Below, piece by piece: positions 48,094-57,854 of a DNA stretch of 64,000 bases. Position 1 is the stretch's first letter. Each line of letters opens with the position of its first letter. Source of the DNA: Photobacterium damselae (GTDB lineage: Bacteria; Pseudomonadota; Gammaproteobacteria; Enterobacterales; Vibrionaceae); contig NZ_PYOG01000005.1 of NCBI RefSeq assembly GCF_003026815.1, positions 1 to 64,000 on the forward strand, read 5' to 3'. The position numbers were made by a program, and so were the translations under genes. The notes under the pieces are model-generated. The model had not been told where the DNA came from and ran no database searches. It saw only the letters and a list, made by a program, of their open reading frames with translations.

Positions 48094-48146
48094 AAGTGAG
48101 TCATGAACACTATGATGATATCGATAACAAAGTCCATGACTCACTT
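48094..48146. repeat. Inverted repeat after DUF2505 gene
   Basis: AAGTGAGTCATG (48094-48105) and CATGACTCACTT (48135-48146), perfect 12 bp arms with a 29-nt loop. No U-run follows, so it is more likely an attenuator or binding site than a terminator. It overlaps the start of a short ORF. Confidence 0.6.
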
Positions 48147-48207
48147 CTTCGCATCGTGTTTATTTTTGCTTTTAATTTTGGTTAATCGATACAAGGACTG
48201 TATATGA
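48103..48207 (+). CDS. Possible 34-aa membrane peptide before tetR
   Basis: The short ORF starts MNTMMISITK and has a hydrophobic segment (CLFLLLILV) then NRYKDCI. Its stop overlaps the regulator start in an ATGA. The ribosome site is weak (AAGTGAG, two bases from the ATG), so translation is uncertain. Confidence 0.3.
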   Translation: MNTMMISITKSMTHFFASCLFLLLILVNRYKDCI

Positions 48208-48836
48208 AAACTCGAGATCGCATTCTGGCTGTGAGTCTTGATTTATTTAACCGTCATGGTGTCTCTCAAGTAAGCACCCTGATAATTGCAACTGAAATGG
48301 GGATCAGCCCAGGTAATCTTTACTATCATTTCCGCGGCAAAGAAGAGATCATTTCAACTATGATTTCTGATCTTCAACATGCCATTACCCAATTGAGTGC
48401 TGAATATCCAAACCAAGTTAAAGAGTTTGATGATTATTGGCCATTTATGCATACGGTTATGGCTCTGTTTACTCATTATCGTTTTTTATTTCGTAATCTT
48501 GATAATCTCAATAGCCAAGATCAACAAATGCGCCGTAAAATTCGCTCGCTGGTGTTAAAGCTACGTCAAATTACGACGGATATGATAAATCACCTCATTG
48601 AGTTAGAAAAAATTCGTTGTGATAAACAGACGGTTCCTCTTTTGGCCGATAACCTATTATTGGTATCACTTAATTGGCTTAACTATCAAACGTTACTTGA
48701 TGATAAATACAGTGATGAAGAGTTAATTCGAACGGGTGTCCTTCGCATAATCTCTTTGTTAGAACCCTACTTAACTGAAAATGCCCAGTCACCATATTTT
48801 ACCCATCAAGATTTATTAAATGAACTGGTGATCTAG
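48204..48836 (+). CDS. TetR family regulator
   Basis: A 210 aa repressor. The N-terminal HTH covers residues 5-50, with GVSQVSTLIIATEMGISPG followed by NLYYHFRGKEEI, the TetR signature. The C-terminal ligand domain is helical. It lies in the same direction behind the acyl-CoA reductase and DUF2505 genes, so it most likely controls that operon, with an acyl-type ligand. AAGGA precedes the ATG. A bidirectional terminator follows. Confidence 0.9.
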   Translation: MKTRDRILAVSLDLFNRHGVSQVSTLIIATEMGISPGNLYYHFRGKEEIISTMISDLQHAITQLSAEYPNQVKEFDDYWPFMHTVMALFTHYRFLFRNLDNLNSQDQQMRRKIRSLVLKLRQITTDMINHLIELEKIRCDKQTVPLLADNLLLVSLNWLNYQTLLDDKYSDEELIRTGVLRIISLLEPYLTENAQSPYFTHQDLLNELVI

Positions 48837-48877
48837 CATCACCTTTTGTAGTCCTATCATCGCTTTGTTTTTAACAA

Positions 48878-48909
48878 AAAATACCCAAGTCAATTAGCTT
48901 GGGTATTTT
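48878..48909. terminator. Bidirectional terminator
   Basis: AAAATACCCAAG (48878-48889) and CTTGGGTATTTT (48898-48909), perfect 12 bp stem, loop of 8, between the convergent tetR and the PH-domain gene. Confidence 0.88.
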
Positions 48910-48933
48910 CATTTAAGCGATGAGTGATAGAAA

Positions 48934-49545
48934 TCAGTTATTGATAAACTTTTGGAATACTTCCGTAAAGTCACTTCTCTGATACGTACCTTTGGCTGAT
49001 TCAATATACTGGAAGGCAAATTGAGTCATTTTTTCAAACTCAGTAGATGGCGTTGCGTTGGATGAAAGTCGACCAACAGCTGAAGTTGCCAGTTCTAGTG
49101 ACTTACGAGCATCATCTAAACTCACCATGTTCAAATATTGCTGGTGTGCAATTTCAAACAAGGCTTTATACAGATCTTTTAACTGTTCAATTTGCTGCTT
49201 ATCGACATCAATAGAGAAATACTCTTCACCTAACTGGAATTTGATCTCTGCATCTAAATCGATTGTACCTGCGGTTTCTAGCAGTACATGACGGAAAGTA
49301 TAGTGCGAATATTCATAACGCTTTAAAACACGCTTAGAACTCACAGCTGATGCCCCATCTACATGAATAAGAGCACGGTTAGTAAAGCAGTATTCATCTT
49401 TCTTCGATTTGATCAAAAAGAAAATCTGCTCATTATCTTCGTGGAAAATATAATCATCAGAATCTACTTTATTGTAATCTCCTGGTGCAATAATTTTACC
49501 AATGTCACTTAAACCTAGAGCCTCTGACGCAAGCTTTTTAAACAT
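48934..49545 (-). CDS. Bacterial PH-domain (YvbH-like) protein
   Basis: A 203 aa soluble protein. The N-terminal ~120 residues fit the bacterial pleckstrin-homology domain, with FTNRALIHVDG and KRVLKRYEYSHYTF. The C-terminal half is helical (YvbH-type oligomerisation region). Function unknown. It is the last gene of the minus-strand T6SS-associated run, but the 62 bp gap does not prove it belongs to it. Confidence 0.75.
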   Translation of the reverse strand: MFKKLASEALGLSDIGKIIAPGDYNKVDSDDYIFHEDNEQIFFLIKSKKDEYCFTNRALIHVDGASAVSSKRVLKRYEYSHYTFRHVLLETAGTIDLDAEIKFQLGEEYFSIDVDKQQIEQLKDLYKALFEIAHQQYLNMVSLDDARKSLELATSAVGRLSSNATPSTEFEKMTQFAFQYIESAKGTYQRSDFTEVFQKFINN

Positions 49546-49607
49546 GTGAAATCCTTTTAAATCATTTTTTCATTACGGTTTCAAACTAACTAATTTTTTG
49601 CTGTTTT

Positions 49608-49967
49608 TCAATGTGACTTAAGTAATTGGCTTTTGATTCCATTAAACATAGCAAGCAACCTATCATAAGCGGCTTGGTGTTGATTAATGAATACACGACA
49701 CACTCTGGCACTTTCTCGATACCCATCAGGCAAACCAAGATTGAGATCTTTTGCCATATTATTGGCTAACTGGATTTCCTGTTCTGTCGGTGGTTTCAGC
49801 TCATCGGGTATAGCTTGAATAATAGAATTGTGTAAAGCCGTGCTGAACCCATCCCAAGTATTAAGATCGACTTCTGTTTGTTCAGTTAAAGCCAATAACT
49901 CTTGTTGTTCTTTGGTTAGGTGATATGAATAAACAATATTACCTAATTTGAATTCGATCTTGTCCAT
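49608..49967 (-). CDS. Hypothetical protein in T6SS cargo module
   Basis: A 119 aa protein from MDKIEFKLGN; a longer frame starts at 50066 but lacks a good site. It has no signal peptide or membrane segment and is mostly helical, with LTKEQQELLAL and PTEQEIQLANNMAKDL. I do not recognise it. It lies 114 bp downstream of the Sel1 gene, so it could be an immunity or chaperone protein. Confidence 0.65.
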   Translation of the reverse strand: MDKIEFKLGNIVYSYHLTKEQQELLALTEQTEVDLNTWDGFSTALHNSIIQAIPDELKPPTEQEIQLANNMAKDLNLGLPDGYRESARVCRVFINQHQAAYDRLLAMFNGIKSQLLKSH

Positions 49968-50081
49968 ATTATTCTCATCAATAATAACTGCTTTAGTTAT
50001 ACTGCATAGCGGAAAATATATCTCTTCAACAATACAAAAACACTCCCAATATAAGAAGTGTTTCAAACAGGCAATGTAAAA

Positions 50082-51056
50082 CTAGCGAAGTACTCTCACT
50101 GTGTGTGTTTTTAAGAACTCTTTAGCAAAGTCGTTAACTTGTTCTTTTTGAGCTTCTGATAAATGACTCATTGCTTCAAGATAATCTTCTTTATAAATCT
50201 CATAAAGAGATTGTTTTTTATCCGTACCCATCGAATCTAAATATATTTTTGAGTACGCAGCACCAAGCACTTCATCTTTCTCTGGATATGTAATCCTTGG
50301 TGTAGCATTTAGGTATCCTGCAGCAAGAAAAATAATGGAACCCGCATCTCCAGTATTCGCCATTTTCTTCCATATCTCTAACGCCTTTTCTTTTTTTCCT
50401 TCTCGTAGGAGAATAGAAGCATAGCCTTCCATACCCCTAAAATTACCCTGTTCGGCTGAGGCTTTGTATAAACGTTTTACTTCTTTTTCTCGCTTGCCCG
50501 GTATAAAAAACCAACCATCACCAACCTCATAAGTTCTACCTAATTCATACTGAGCATTCGCATCACCATGCTCTGCTGCTTTTTCTTTCCATTCGGTTTC
50601 TTCTGAGCCAGAATACAAAAGTGATAATCTATACATGGCTTTTGCATCACCTTGTTTTGCTCTATCTTTTAATGCCTTTATCTGCTCAGCTCGGTACAGG
50701 TCTCTATCACCAAAAACATTACGGCTAAATGAAAGCGCAAATTTAGCATCATCACTTCCTAGTTTCGCAGCTTTAACTGCATATTCATGTTCTTGGGGGC
50801 CAAGAACCATAACATTTGTTGATAGACTTCTTGAATAAGCCAAAGCTGCTTTCGCATTACCTTTGTCAGCCGCGTATTTTAAATATGGTTGACCTTGTTT
50901 TATTTTATATTGGTCTACCAGCAAATCCCCTAATTGATAAGCATCTTCAACAGACATGGTGTTAGGTGCTGGATACGTTGCTTGTGCCTGTATTTGTGAG
51001 ACGAATAGCAGGCATAAACATAACAACCACCAATAACCAATTTTTATTTTTTCCAT
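50082..51056 (-). CDS. Exported Sel1-repeat protein, candidate T6SS immunity protein
   Basis: A 324 aa protein with a signal peptide (cleavage near AQA, residue 26) and several Sel1-type helical repeats, visible as G-A-A-Y-LG units such as GNAKAALAYSRSL, GDAKAMYRLSLLYS and GDANAQYELGRTYEVG. It is periplasmic. It follows the 1005 aa putative effector by 80 bp in the same direction. Exported Sel1 proteins are the immunity partners of several T6SS phospholipase effectors, so that role is a fair inference here. Confidence 0.8.
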   Translation of the reverse strand: MEKIKIGYWWLLCLCLLFVSQIQAQATYPAPNTMSVEDAYQLGDLLVDQYKIKQGQPYLKYAADKGNAKAALAYSRSLSTNVMVLGPQEHEYAVKAAKLGSDDAKFALSFSRNVFGDRDLYRAEQIKALKDRAKQGDAKAMYRLSLLYSGSEETEWKEKAAEHGDANAQYELGRTYEVGDGWFFIPGKREKEVKRLYKASAEQGNFRGMEGYASILLREGKKEKALEIWKKMANTGDAGSIIFLAAGYLNATPRITYPEKDEVLGAAYSKIYLDSMGTDKKQSLYEIYKEDYLEAMSHLSEAQKEQVNDFAKEFLKTHTVRVLR

Positions 51057-51136
51057 TGTTTAATAATCCTTAAATTCACATGTACTGTAATTAGTATTTT
51101 GCTGAGCTCATAAGACTCAATACTGATAGGTTACAT

Positions 51137-54100
51137 TTAATGACGACCATTATTCACATGACTTAAACCTTCATCAAAGGCAGCATTCGCGTACACATCT
51201 CTGTCTGTATAATAGGCATCGAATAACTTTACTGTTAATGCATCGAATTCTGTATAAAACATCCCATTATTTGAATATTTATAAAGTTTCATAGAATGGT
51301 CAATGTTATAGGGCTTATCCATATCGACATTAAAATCCTTTTCCATGAATTTTAAAATAGTGCGTCTGTTGACAAGGAAATCATTCTTTTTCACATCCTC
51401 TGATTGCGACGCTTTACTATATGGATTCATCCTCTCAAGCGCTTTTTGCATTTGTCTAGTTGCGGCTTTTTTCTCTACACTCATGATATGGTCATTACCC
51501 AACCAGTGAATCACTTTACACAGCGCCAACTGTTGCATCAGTAAGGCTTCATCTATTTCGATTTTTATTCGGTTATTATTCGAGTCAACTATATTAAATT
51601 TTTTAGGCGAAGATACTAATGTAAACAATAGAGGCCCTAAAGCTTCGGGGATCATCAATCGCATCCATTCAGATAAAATCGTCTCATCCCCATTAATTAA
51701 AGTATAAGCTACTAGCCCAGCAGAACTTTGTTCAAATATATCTAAAATATTGTCGTAAGTGTCTTTTTGTTTTGCCAAAAAAAGACCAATGTTTAATTGA
51801 CTGTAAAGAATCCCTTTGCTTAGCAGAGAAAGTTGTTTGAATGTTTCATCATCAGCGACGATATCAATTCTACGATAATGAGCTTGTCGTAATAAGCGTT
51901 GAAATTGCCAAATCCAGGCTCCAATCATTGTTGGGTTTATAGCTCCTTCAAAAGCGAGACCTACACTCGGAGGACCAAAGCGCACTCCAATAAGTAATTT
52001 TTTGTCGACAAAGCGGAACCGAAATGGTAACTCAACCATTTTACTTTTTTCTATTTTAAATACACCTTTCATCAATGAGTGAGCTGATGAGTCTTTATCT
52101 ATCAAATACTCAGGGTATCCTGACGGTGGATACCAAAAAATGAAACCACCGATTTCAACTCCAGCCTTAAGGCCCATTTCAAACTTAACACCTTTAAAGC
52201 TCACTTCATCATCATTAACTTCATATAATTTAGGAATCGACAAACCACCAGCATTTAACTCAACTTTTCCACCAAGTATTAAATTCGCTCCAGCAAAACC
52301 CCATGCTTTACAGTAAAACTGAGCTTGAATTGCGCCACATTGAAATTTAGTTAATTTTTGGACTCCATTATGTTCATATTTAACCGGTATTACGAGGTCA
52401 CGGTCTTGTTTTGTTATAGCTTCAGGAATTTTAATAAGAGGCTTACCTGTTAACATCTTAAATATATTAACTTCACCTTTAGCTAAAATTAACTCAGTCT
52501 TAGCTTCTAGTGGTAACATCTCCATTTTGTTTGTACTACCTGAGTCATGAGATTCATTTCCAACGACAATATCTAATGGATTAGACAACCCTGACTGTGT
52601 CGATGCTACTGTCATTCGTAATGCTTGTGCTTGCTTACTATCATCAAAAGGTGATAAACGTGCTTTTAAATCTCGTGAAAATAAGACCTCAGAAATTGCT
52701 TGTTCCCATACTTTAGAATTCTCTTTTAAGCTTTCGACTTCTATATGCTTATCAGATAGTGTTTTATAGAATGCCTTGCTATCAAATACGCCATCATCGC
52801 CAAACCAGCCGTCTTCAATAGGTAATTCTTGTAAATAATCTCCAAGCATTTCTATTATTGCATAATCACTTTTTTCTTCGGCAGATATAAGCTTATTTCC
52901 CTTTGCTTCAGGTTGTGGAATGTCAATCAAACTACAGTAGCGTAAACCATCTTTTTGATTACTATTACTCCCACCTAAAATATACTCTCGTAATGGGAAG
53001 TCACCTTTAACAATATATTTTAATGGTTTTGGTCGATAGTCCTCTATATCCCATAACAAAAATAGCGAACTCGACATATTAAGTATATTCGTAATAGCTT
53101 GCAGATGAATTTTTAATGCCTCTTTTTCAAGCGCTTTAAGCTGTTTATATTCCTCTTTCAGAATTTGATTTGGAGGCAACGCAAAGTTATTAGTCGATTT
53201 CAAAAGAGCCTTTAACTTTTCATTTAAAACCTCTTCCTGTTTTTTAGCTCTTTTAAGGTAATCAAAATACAAAGCATAATACTCATGCCCTTTTGACTTG
53301 TCCTGTCCGGCTAAAGCAAGTTCTGGAGTGGCTATACCACAAACAGATAAATCTTCTATACTCTTTTCTAGTGCTTCTTTATGTTTTTCAGCGTTTGCCG
53401 TTTGCTTAATTAAATGAGCCTTATAATATTCAACAGCATCCCCAACTTGGTATTGTGCGTTTGAATATACTTTATTAAGTGCTTGTAGACGTTTTTTCAA
53501 ATCATCAATCTGAGCTTGAGGTGTTAACTCTGACTGTTTTAGAAATGCTTCTCTTGCCTTTTGATATGCTTTAATTGCTTTTCGTATTTTGGGTTCTTTT
53601 GGTGAATACAACTTACCATCATCAAAAATATATCCTTGATCCTTAGCATTCTGTTGAGCTTTAGCTAAAATCCGTTTATGAATTTCTCGTTTTTGATTAA
53701 CTAATGCACTGGCCTCATAGGCAGAAGAGGCATTTTGAAGATGTTTTTGTTGATGAGATAGCCAATGTTCAGTTTCTTGAAACAATAGCTTATCTTCATC
53801 GGCAATAAAAGATGTTAATGTAGCGCTTAATAGACCATCTAGAATACCAGCTTGAGATAAGCTTGGCATAACATTTGTACTATCTTTACCTTTAAATCTC
53901 GCTTTAAATTTACTTTCTGCGTCTTCTAAATATTGAACGGCAGTTTCATCCATAAGGTAGAATGCATCGCCTTCGATAAAATAAGCAATATCTTTATATT
54001 TCTTAACCTTAGACTCTTTTTCACACGTCATTATGTGCTTCGGAAATAAATTTTGCTCTGCACCTATCGGCTGTTTATCTGCTGCAGGTAAAATAACAAC

Positions 54101-54154
54101 GGGGTAATTTGCACTACTATCATCAGACGCCATGTCTATTTTATCTATCATCAA
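51137..54154 (-). CDS. Large putative T6SS effector of unknown type
   Basis: A 1005 aa protein without signal peptide. Residues about 105-360 are long charged helices, probably coiled coil. Residues about 610-780 are beta-rich and glycine-rich (NLILGGKVELNAGG, LKAGVEIGGF); the end is helical. I see no lipase, amidase, nuclease or clear colicin-like transmembrane signature. Position decides: it starts in an ATGA overlap with the DUF4123 adaptor behind vgrG, the place of vasX or tseL in V. cholerae. VasX-like N-terminal homology is possible but not evident by eye. Confidence 0.75.
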   Translation of the reverse strand: MMIDKIDMASDDSSANYPVVILPAADKQPIGAEQNLFPKHIMTCEKESKVKKYKDIAYFIEGDAFYLMDETAVQYLEDAESKFKARFKGKDSTNVMPSLSQAGILDGLLSATLTSFIADEDKLLFQETEHWLSHQQKHLQNASSAYEASALVNQKREIHKRILAKAQQNAKDQGYIFDDGKLYSPKEPKIRKAIKAYQKAREAFLKQSELTPQAQIDDLKKRLQALNKVYSNAQYQVGDAVEYYKAHLIKQTANAEKHKEALEKSIEDLSVCGIATPELALAGQDKSKGHEYYALYFDYLKRAKKQEEVLNEKLKALLKSTNNFALPPNQILKEEYKQLKALEKEALKIHLQAITNILNMSSSLFLLWDIEDYRPKPLKYIVKGDFPLREYILGGSNSNQKDGLRYCSLIDIPQPEAKGNKLISAEEKSDYAIIEMLGDYLQELPIEDGWFGDDGVFDSKAFYKTLSDKHIEVESLKENSKVWEQAISEVLFSRDLKARLSPFDDSKQAQALRMTVASTQSGLSNPLDIVVGNESHDSGSTNKMEMLPLEAKTELILAKGEVNIFKMLTGKPLIKIPEAITKQDRDLVIPVKYEHNGVQKLTKFQCGAIQAQFYCKAWGFAGANLILGGKVELNAGGLSIPKLYEVNDDEVSFKGVKFEMGLKAGVEIGGFIFWYPPSGYPEYLIDKDSSAHSLMKGVFKIEKSKMVELPFRFRFVDKKLLIGVRFGPPSVGLAFEGAINPTMIGAWIWQFQRLLRQAHYRRIDIVADDETFKQLSLLSKGILYSQLNIGLFLAKQKDTYDNILDIFEQSSAGLVAYTLINGDETILSEWMRLMIPEALGPLLFTLVSSPKKFNIVDSNNNRIKIEIDEALLMQQLALCKVIHWLGNDHIMSVEKKAATRQMQKALERMNPYSKASQSEDVKKNDFLVNRRTILKFMEKDFNVDMDKPYNIDHSMKLYKYSNNGMFYTEFDALTVKLFDAYYTDRDVYANAAFDEGLSHVNNGRH

Positions 54155-54975
54155 TTTTTCTCTCTAACCATAAAGTCATCAGATTGTTTTACAACCATAG
54201 CTAATTGAATCGCTGATTCATAAAGACCCATATCGTCTAATGACTGATTTAACAATGAGTTCCATTCTGGTCGATCAATGATTGCTAAATTATCAGCAAG
54301 AAATCCTCTCCACTCTTCCAATAATGCTTGGTTTTGCAATCCATTTTTAATCAAACTCTCGATCACAATACTTGCTCGATGAAGCTCTTCTGACGGTTTT
54401 TGTTGCCATCTTTCACATAAACCTAACCATGCACCTAAACGATAGCGCTCCATTACTTGTACGGTTATATCTGAAATTGAGATCACTCTTTTCTTTATTT
54501 CTTCTTTTGATAGATCACAATAAACCCATTGTTTTCGCGTTATTTGTGGGCAAATAACTTTAAAACCATAAAAGAGTTCTGGTTCACTATTTAACAAAGA
54601 AAGACAAACGCTTGGAGCATAGAATCTTACATAAACAGATCCAAGATTTTCACTATCTACTTCTAAATATTGATTTAATGTTTCTCTAACTTGCTCTATA
54701 GACAGTTTTGAAAGAAGTAATATACCTAAATATTCATTCATCATAGATTCAACCACATAAGTATCATCTAATTTCAAACTTATTAATAATGGGCTAGCTT
54801 CAATAGCGGATTTAAACCTCGTCCCGATAAACAAAGCTTCTTGATCATACTCAGTTATTTCATTTATTAAATGAGATCTATCCATCAACGCGTAAAGTTT
54901 GTAACCCTGAGCCAAATCTTCAGTAATAACCTTATCAAACAATTTATGGGTATTATTTATTTCTTGCATAAACAT
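54151..54975 (-). CDS. DUF4123 T6SS effector adaptor
   Basis: A 274 aa adaptor of the VasW/Tap-1 type. The family look is in [15 protein letters not shown] near the start, then [16 protein letters not shown] and FVRFYAP-type segments (here YVRFYAPSV), with helical C-terminal repeats. Such adaptors load a specific effector on the VgrG tip. Its start overlaps the vgrG end by 19 bp and its end overlaps the effector start by 4 bp, so the three are translationally coupled. AGAGGAG precedes the start. Confidence 0.85.
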   Translation of the reverse strand: MFMQEINNTHKLFDKVITEDLAQGYKLYALMDRSHLINEITEYDQEALFIGTRFKSAIEASPLLISLKLDDTYVVESMMNEYLGILLLSKLSIEQVRETLNQYLEVDSENLGSVYVRFYAPSVCLSLLNSEPELFYGFKVICPQITRKQWVYCDLSKEEIKKRVISISDITVQVMERYRLGAWLGLCERWQQKPSEELHRASIVIESLIKNGLQNQALLEEWRGFLADNLAIIDRPEWNSLLNQSLDDMGLYESAIQLAMVVKQSDDFMVREKN

Positions 54976-57029
54976 TTATCTCCTCTCTGACAACTTCCAT
55001 CACTTTGCAATCCGCATACTGGTAGTAGCGGAATATTTGCCTTACTTGCAATGAGAAGAGCAGAAACAAAAACAGGAGGAACGTCTAATGGATATGGGGC
55101 CACCTCAATCGCCCCAGGTAATAAAGGAGCTGAACCTGCATACCCTGAACCACTGCCAGCACTGCCGCCTGAATTTAGGTTAACCGCAGAGCCAACCAGT
55201 GACACACCAGAGTCATCCACTTTAATAAAGCTTCCGCCCGCTTTTACGGTAATTTCAGCGCCTGCTTCAATAACAACTTTCTGTCCAGCTTTAATATGAA
55301 TTTCATTACCAGATTCCGAGATCCAAGCCTGACCTGTTTTAACATGAAGCGAGCCATCAACAACTAACGTTTGATTACCTTTCGTATGCTGGCGAGCTTC
55401 ACCATCAACCGTAAGATGATCATTGGCCTTGATATGAGAAAAACGCTCATTTTCTACATCAAGGTGTAAATCGTGTTTAATATTATCAGTACGGTCGTTT
55501 TCAACTAATACGTTGACATCTTTTTGAGCATGAACATAAATTTCTTCTTTACCAGCTTGGTCTTCAAAACGTAGCTCATTATATCCGTCACCTTGATGTG
55601 TTTCGGTGCGCAATACAGTTCGAGTTTTATGTGCCGGTAGCTCATAAGGTGGTTTATTTGTAGCATGAAAGGTTCGACCCGTAATCAGCGGTTGATCCGG
55701 ATCGCCTTCAAGAAAACTGACGATAACTTCGTTACCAACCCTAGGGATCGTAACCATGCCATATTGAGTACCTGCCCATGCTTGTGAAACCCGAATCCAG
55801 CAACTCGCTTTATCATCACTGTTGCTGTATCTATCCCACGGAAATTGAACCTTTACTCGACCATATTCATCACAATAGATCTCTTCCCCTTCAGGGCCAA
55901 CCACTTGTGCTATTTGTGGTCCATCAACCCGAGGTTTTGCGTTAAATGGAGGTCGCCATGCATGATGCCCAGAAATGACCAAAAACTCGTTATTATAGGT
56001 TGTTTCGCCTTCCCCTCCGGCCTCTTCTAACGCCTGAGGCTGAGTACCCACATGGTTATTTTCAACAACAAACCAATCACGATTACACTCTTCGGTGCTG
56101 TGATCTTGTAATAGGATTTTTTGACCCGGTATAACCTTGGCTATATTACTTTTTCCCAAACCGATATTGGCATCACGGCGTAATGATTCAAGACGAAATT
56201 GAGTAAAAGGCTTTCCATTTTCATCATCTTTATAGCGACCTGGATAATCATAATGCTCATAAATGTCTTGCTGATAGTCCGACTCTGTCGCTTGAAAGGT
56301 TTGCAAGAAACTGTAGGCTGGGTTCTTAAAACTGTAGTCTTTTAGTTGTGCTGATGATGGACGAATTTGAGTTGTTTGTTTGAATTGACGAACAAAGGGC
56401 AATGGGCTGCTACCACCACTTAAAGCATTATACGTTACAGGATCTGCTAACATTTCAACGTTTTGGTTATCATCTGTAAAGATAACTGTATTTTTCTTAT
56501 TATGGTTGAAATGAAAAAAGATCCCTTCTTCAGCCGCTACTCGTTGGATAAATTCCAAATCACTTTCACGGTACTGTACACAATATTCACGTTGTGGATA
56601 CTGACGAGCCAAAGCAAAAGCGTAGTCTTGAATATTCATCTCTTGCAATAAGATAGAAATGATCTCAGGAACCGTTTGAGTTTGAAATATTCGACTATTT
56701 TGACGTAAGCTTAAGCGAGCTAATGGCGGCACCATTTCAACTTGATATAGCGTATGACGATGGCCTGTATCTCCTTGAGAAAAAGCTGAAACAATACCAT
56801 GCCACTCTTGCTGACATTCTCCATCTCGCCATACGGTTAGAGTACAGTTGTTATCGACAATCTCATCAGGCCCAATAAAAGGCTCACGACTTGCCAGTTC
56901 GATCAAAAATGAAAATGGTAATGACAAACCATCATTACCACAAAATTCAGTAACTGCAAAAGTTGATGTCTCACATCCTTCTACAGTAAAAGTAAATTGT
57001 AAACCTGTAGCCATACTGACGTTACTCAT
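54957..57029 (-). CDS. vgrG: T6SS spike protein VgrG
   Basis: A 690 aa spike protein. The gp27-like region covers roughly 1-370 and the OB/gp5-like region follows ([13 protein letters not shown], then [14 protein letters not shown] and [20 protein letters not shown]). The beta-helix with DUF2345-type repeats runs from about 480. The tail after 620 has a Gly/Ser linker and a short end with C672, C680, C686 and C688. It has no enzyme domain, so it is a carrier VgrG. It is followed by adaptor and effector genes. Confidence 0.94.
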   Translation of the reverse strand: MSNVSMATGLQFTFTVEGCETSTFAVTEFCGNDGLSLPFSFLIELASREPFIGPDEIVDNNCTLTVWRDGECQQEWHGIVSAFSQGDTGHRHTLYQVEMVPPLARLSLRQNSRIFQTQTVPEIISILLQEMNIQDYAFALARQYPQREYCVQYRESDLEFIQRVAAEEGIFFHFNHNKKNTVIFTDDNQNVEMLADPVTYNALSGGSSPLPFVRQFKQTTQIRPSSAQLKDYSFKNPAYSFLQTFQATESDYQQDIYEHYDYPGRYKDDENGKPFTQFRLESLRRDANIGLGKSNIAKVIPGQKILLQDHSTEECNRDWFVVENNHVGTQPQALEEAGGEGETTYNNEFLVISGHHAWRPPFNAKPRVDGPQIAQVVGPEGEEIYCDEYGRVKVQFPWDRYSNSDDKASCWIRVSQAWAGTQYGMVTIPRVGNEVIVSFLEGDPDQPLITGRTFHATNKPPYELPAHKTRTVLRTETHQGDGYNELRFEDQAGKEEIYVHAQKDVNVLVENDRTDNIKHDLHLDVENERFSHIKANDHLTVDGEARQHTKGNQTLVVDGSLHVKTGQAWISESGNEIHIKAGQKVVIEAGAEITVKAGGSFIKVDDSGVSLVGSAVNLNSGGSAGSGSGYAGSAPLLPGAIEVAPYPLDVPPVFVSALLIASKANIPLLPVCGLQSDGSCQRGDKCLCKK

Positions 57030-57071
57030 CTTATCTATTATTTTTAATGCTGAATGAGTTACTCAACAAAA

Positions 57072-57105
57072 GGAACACGCCTCCCGTAAAAGTGAGGCGC
57101 ATTCC
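57072..57105 (-). terminator. Hairpin between hcp and vgrG
   Basis: Arms 57072-57083 and 57094-57105 pair at 10 of 12 positions (GGAA..CGCCTC / GAGGCG..TTCC). On the minus strand TTTTG follows. Partial termination here would let hcp be expressed above vgrG. Confidence 0.5.
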
Positions 57106-57122
57106 GCAGAGTTAATTACAAC

Positions 57123-57644
57123 TTATGATGCTTCTAATGGCGCACGCCAATCATCAGAACCTGATGTACCTGAAATCTTATGGTCCCAATTAATCTTACG
57201 ATAAGCCATTGATACTTCAATTAGCTGGGTGTAATCCGCTTTTGATGGATCTTGGCAGTGTGGCATTTGGTTATTGATATCAACGATGGTTGCATCGGTC
57301 AGAGTTGTCGTAAAGAAGTGCTCTTGCTTACCCTGAATAGAGGTGCGGTACCATTTGAGTTCTACGGTTGGCAGCATTTCACCCGATGCTAATGCGTTAT
57401 ATAGCAATGGAACGGCTTTATTTAGAGCAACAGTAAACTTAAATGGTTTATGGACGCGCTGACCTGATGGCTGACCTGATTGAGGATCGGTTGGAACCGT
57501 AACAATATGCTTAAACTCTTGAACTAACATCTGGTCTTCATGACCTTCAACAAAAATATTTCCAACAGAGTTTGCAGTAAACGCACCAGATGTAATATTC
57601 CCCTGAGTTTTACCTTGAATTGAAATATAACAAGGAGTTGGCAT
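57123..57644 (-). CDS. hcp: T6SS tube protein Hcp
   Basis: A 173 aa Hcp-family protein; hexamers stack to form the T6SS inner tube. The start MPTPCYISIQGKTQG, HEDQMLVQEFKH, the HKPFKFTVALNKAVPLLYN stretch and MAYRKINW are family features. Length matches V. cholerae Hcp (172). It is the first gene of the cargo operon. Upstream lies a -24/-12 promoter with enhancer-like palindromes. Confidence 0.95.
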   Translation of the reverse strand: MPTPCYISIQGKTQGNITSGAFTANSVGNIFVEGHEDQMLVQEFKHIVTVPTDPQSGQPSGQRVHKPFKFTVALNKAVPLLYNALASGEMLPTVELKWYRTSIQGKQEHFFTTTLTDATIVDINNQMPHCQDPSKADYTQLIEVSMAYRKINWDHKISGTSGSDDWRAPLEAS

Positions 57645-57708
57645 TTTTTAATTTCCTTTTAATTTGTTACAAAAATATGAATATAGGCTGTATTGCCCAT
57701 ATATCTAA

Positions 57709-57724
57709 TGCATGATGTATGCCA
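57709..57724 (-). promoter_or_regulatory. Sigma-54 (-24/-12) promoter of hcp
   Basis: On the minus strand the sequence reads TGGCATACATCATGCA: GG, ten bases, GC, the exact sigma-54 spacing, with TGGCA and TGCA matching the consensus. It ends 65 bp before the hcp start. RpoN control of hcp operons is established in Vibrio. Confidence 0.7.
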
Positions 57725-57795
57725 AATTATGCAATTTATTATATTGCTGATTTATAAGGAAATTAGTTAATGATAGTTCTATTACTTACATCCAC

Positions 57796-57854
57796 TGGGC
57801 AAGATCTTGCTCAACAGCGGGCAAGATCTTGCCCAGCGAGCAAAAAGTTGCCCA
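57796..57854. promoter_or_regulatory. Palindromic enhancer-like sites upstream of hcp
   Basis: GGGCAAGATCTTGCCC (57819-57834) is a perfect 16 bp palindrome. TGGGCAAGATCTTGCTCA (57796-57813) is a near copy 22 bp away, and a half-site TTGCCCA lies at 57848-57854. They start about 72 bp upstream of the -24 element, where a sigma-54 activator such as VasH would bind. Confidence 0.65.
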
